In this document: one piece after another, positions 62,346-64,000 of the stretch
Numbering within the stretch: position 1 is the stretch's first letter
How the letters are laid out: the number at the start of each line of letters is the position of its first letter
DNA from: Pseudomonas sp. B20(2017)
Lineage (GTDB): Bacteria; Pseudomonadota; Gammaproteobacteria; Pseudomonadales; Pseudomonadaceae
Length of the DNA stretch: 64,000 nucleotides
Direction: 5' to 3'
Assembly (NCBI RefSeq): GCF_002113125.1
Contig: NZ_NEJP01000021.1
Span: forward strand, 49,700 to 113,699
Notes under the pieces: generated by a model
Told to the model about the DNA's origin: nothing
Database searches by the model: none
What the model saw: only the letters and a program-made list of their open reading frames with translations
Made by a program: the position numbers and the translations under genes

Positions 62346-63839
62346 ATGTCCCTCGCCATCGTCCACAGTCGCGCCCAGATTGGCGTGGATGCTCCCGCTG
62401 TCACCGTCGAAGTCCACCTGGCCAACGGCTTGCCCTCGCTGACCATGGTCGGCCTGCCCGAAGCGGCAGTGAAGGAGAGCAAGGATCGGGTGCGCAGCGC
62501 CATCATCAATTCCGGGCTGCAGTTTCCGGCGCGGCGGATCACGCTGAATCTGGCGCCGGCTGATTTGCCCAAGGATGGCGGGCGGTTCGATCTGGCGATT
62601 GCGCTGGGGATTCTGTCGGCAAGTGTGCAGGTACCGACGTTGACGCTGGATGATGTGGAGTGCCTGGGTGAGCTGGCGTTATCCGGCGCAGTGCGGGCGG
62701 TGCGCGGGGTGTTGCCGGCGGCACTGGCAGCGCGCAAGGCCGGGCGGAAGCTGGTGGTGCCACGGGCGAATGCCGAGGAGGCTTGCCTGGCGTCGGGACT
62801 GAGGGTGATCGCAGTGGATCATCTGCTGGAGGCTGTGGCGCATTTCAATGGGCATACGCCGGTCGAGCCTTATGTCTCCGATGGGCTGCTCCATGCCGCC
62901 AAACCCTATCCCGACCTGAATGAAGTACAGGGCCAACTAGCCGCCAAACGGGCGCTGCTGATTGCCGCCGCCGGCGCGCACAACCTGCTGTTCAGCGGGC
63001 CGCCGGGGACGGGCAAGACGTTGCTCGCCAGTCGTTTACCGGGGTTGCTGCCACCGCTGGCCGAGAGTGAAGCGCTGGAGGTGGCGGCGATTCAATCCGT
63101 CGCCAGCGGCGCACCGTTGACCCATTGGCCGCAGCGCCCGTTCCGCCAACCACATCACTCGGCCTCCGGGCCGGCACTGGTCGGTGGCAGCTCGAAACCG
63201 CAACCCGGCGAAATCACCCTCGCCCACCACGGTGTGCTGTTTCTCGATGAACTGCCCGAATTTGATCGCAAGGTGTTGGAGGTTCTGCGCGAACCGCTGG
63301 AGTCCGGCTGCATCGTGATTGCCCGAGCCAAGGAACGGGTGCGGTTTCCCGCAAGATTCCAGTTGGTGGCGGCGATGAATCCCTGTCCCTGTGGATATCT
63401 TGGCGAGCCGAGCGGCAAGTGCTCGTGCACGCCGGACATGGTGCAGCGCTATCGCAATAAACTGTCGGGGCCGTTGCTGGACCGGATCGATTTGCACCTG
63501 ACGGTAGCGCGGGAGGCGACAGCGCTGAACCCTGCTGTGAAACCGGGAGAAGACAGCGCCAGCGCGGCCACGCTGGTCGCCGAAGCCCGAGAGCGTCAGC
63601 AAAAACGCCAGGGCTGCGCCAATGCGTTTCTTGATTTACCGGGGCTGAAAAAGCACTGCAAGTTATCCACAACCGATGAAAACTGGCTGGAGACGGCGTG
63701 CGAAAGACTGACCTTGTCGCTGCGCTCGGCGCATCGATTGCTCAAGGTCGCACGAACGCTGGCGGATCTGGAGAAGCGCGCAGACATCAGTCGCGAGCAT
63801 CTGGCCGAGGCGTTGCAGTACCGGCCGGCGACTCAGTAA
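62346..63839 (+). CDS. comM: ComM/YifB family Mg chelatase-like AAA+ ATPase
   Basis: A 497-residue protein. The N-terminal ChlI-like domain opens MSLAIVHSRAQIGVDAPAVT with LPSLTMVGLPEAAVKESKDR (about 29-48). AAA+ Walker A is FSGPPGTGKTLLASRLPGLL (about 217-236), the sensor region has HHSASGPALVGGSSKPQPGE (about 262-281), and Walker B is GVLFLDELPEF. A Cys cluster, MNPCPCGYLGEPSGKCSC, precedes the C-terminal Mg_chelatase_C domain. ComM is a hexameric branch-migration helicase that helps integrate transformed DNA. AAGGAACGACC precedes the ATG. Confidence 0.94.
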   Translation: MSLAIVHSRAQIGVDAPAVTVEVHLANGLPSLTMVGLPEAAVKESKDRVRSAIINSGLQFPARRITLNLAPADLPKDGGRFDLAIALGILSASVQVPTLTLDDVECLGELALSGAVRAVRGVLPAALAARKAGRKLVVPRANAEEACLASGLRVIAVDHLLEAVAHFNGHTPVEPYVSDGLLHAAKPYPDLNEVQGQLAAKRALLIAAAGAHNLLFSGPPGTGKTLLASRLPGLLPPLAESEALEVAAIQSVASGAPLTHWPQRPFRQPHHSASGPALVGGSSKPQPGEITLAHHGVLFLDELPEFDRKVLEVLREPLESGCIVIARAKERVRFPARFQLVAAMNPCPCGYLGEPSGKCSCTPDMVQRYRNKLSGPLLDRIDLHLTVAREATALNPAVKPGEDSASAATLVAEARERQQKRQGCANAFLDLPGLKKHCKLSTTDENWLETACERLTLSLRSAHRLLKVARTLADLEKRADISREHLAEALQYRPATQ

Positions 63840-63862
63840 ATGCTGAGTTTTTGGTGGCCCCA

Positions 63863-63886
63863 ATCGCGAGCAGGCTCGCTCCCACA
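63863..63886. repeat. REP element (left half of an interrupted pair)
   Basis: TCGCGAGCAGGCTCGCTCCCACA, followed after about 15 bases by CTGTGGGAG (63902-63910), the start of an inverted copy that stops abruptly at the junction with the presumed insertion element. Confidence 0.85.
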
Positions 63887-63910
63887 AGTCCAACATAGAT
63901 CCTGTGGGAG

Positions 63911-64000
63911 ATTCTATGGTTGAGGGGCAACCCTCAACTTGCTTTCGGCTGGTATTCGCTCTGCCCCTTTAGTAGTGCGAATACGACCCGAGCAAGTTTA
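63911..64000 (-). mobile_element. Right end of a probable IS110-family insertion sequence
   Basis: Sequence of different character begins at 63911, exactly where the second REP copy is cut after GTGGGAG. A minus-strand frame entering from the right edge reads KLARVVFALLKGQSEYQPKA, ending at the TGA at 63934-63936; this looks like a transposase C-terminus of the IS110 type. Only about 23 bases separate the stop from the REP junction. A perfect hairpin GTTGAGGG-GCAA-CCCTCAAC (63919-63938) spans the end. IS110 elements of P. putida (ISPpu9, ISPpu10) are known to target REPs, which supports the call. Confidence 0.6.
63934..64000 (-). CDS. Transposase C-terminal fragment, probably IS110 family (cut by window edge)
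   Basis: The last 21 codons and stop of a gene entering from the right edge, with residues KLARVVFALLKGQSEYQPK near its end. Too short for firm family assignment. The call relies on the REP interruption at its 3' side and on resemblance to the lysine/arginine-rich helical ends of IS110-type transposases (KLAR.VFALLK). Confidence 0.5.
   Translation of the reverse strand, partial: KLARVVFALLKGQSEYQPKAS

Overview
The window is a stretch of a Pseudomonas chromosome, most likely the P. fluorescens group. The evidence is high G+C with typical Pseudomonas protein sequences, the markers algP, algQ, algR, sutA and hemX-hemY, repeated GTGGGAGCGAGCTTGCTCGCGA-type REP palindromes, and a gene order that follows the P. 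aeruginosa rho-trxA-ppx-ppk-hemB ... algR-argH ... cyaA-cyaY-lysA-dapF-xerC ... amtB-glnK region. It is mostly core chromosome. I see no tRNA, rRNA, CRISPR array or complete mobile element. One insertion sequence starts at the right edge.

Region by region. 1-5.1 kb: a UPF0149 gene cut by the left edge, a coiled-coil protein with zapA (cell division), 6S RNA with fau/ygfA, small membrane and FliL-like proteins, an EVE-domain protein, a quinone oxidoreductase and a TonB-C-like periplasmic protein. 5.1-14.1 kb: glpT, chaC, ubiD with a coupled iron-sulphur flavoreductase, an SGNH-type O-acyltransferase, rho and trxA. 14.2-18.0 kb: an amino-acid ABC importer with a divergent GntR regulator; from my recollection of P. 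aeruginosa this is an insertion between trxA and ppx. 18.2-23.1 kb: polyphosphate genes ppx and ppk facing each other, then hemB. 23.3-28.5 kb: dedA, a membrane hydroxylase, elbB, a YaiI-like protein and a cytochrome c/FTR1 iron permease. 28.6-33.5 kb: a cell-envelope cluster of two tandem COG3014 lipoproteins, YcfL, LpoB and a CsgG-like protein. 33.5-40.6 kb: LysE exporter, MscS-type channel coupled to an ABC-F protein, algP, an FKBP isomerase, algQ and dsbB.

40.8-47.6 kb: haem operon hemC-hemD-hemX-hemY, algR and argH, with no algZ between algR and argH. 47.7-53.4 kb: a glutathione transferase, two small proteins, the class I adenylate cyclase cyaA, rnk, a DUF1289 protein and cyaY. 53.6-58.3 kb: lptM-lysA-dapF-DUF484-xerC-HAD hydrolase, one tight operon. 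58.3-61.8 kb: sutA, yjbQ, and glnK-amtB with a recognisable sigma-54 promoter and NtrC-type sites, then ubiK. 61.8-62.3 kb is degraded DNA. 62.3-63.8 kb is the ComM/YifB ATPase, followed by a REP element interrupted by what looks like an IS110-family insertion.

The least understood coherent unit is the envelope cluster at 28.6-33.5 kb. The ycfL-lpoB pair, known in enterobacteria for activating penicillin-binding protein 1b, is here transcribed behind duplicated COG3014 lipoproteins and a fifth secreted protein.
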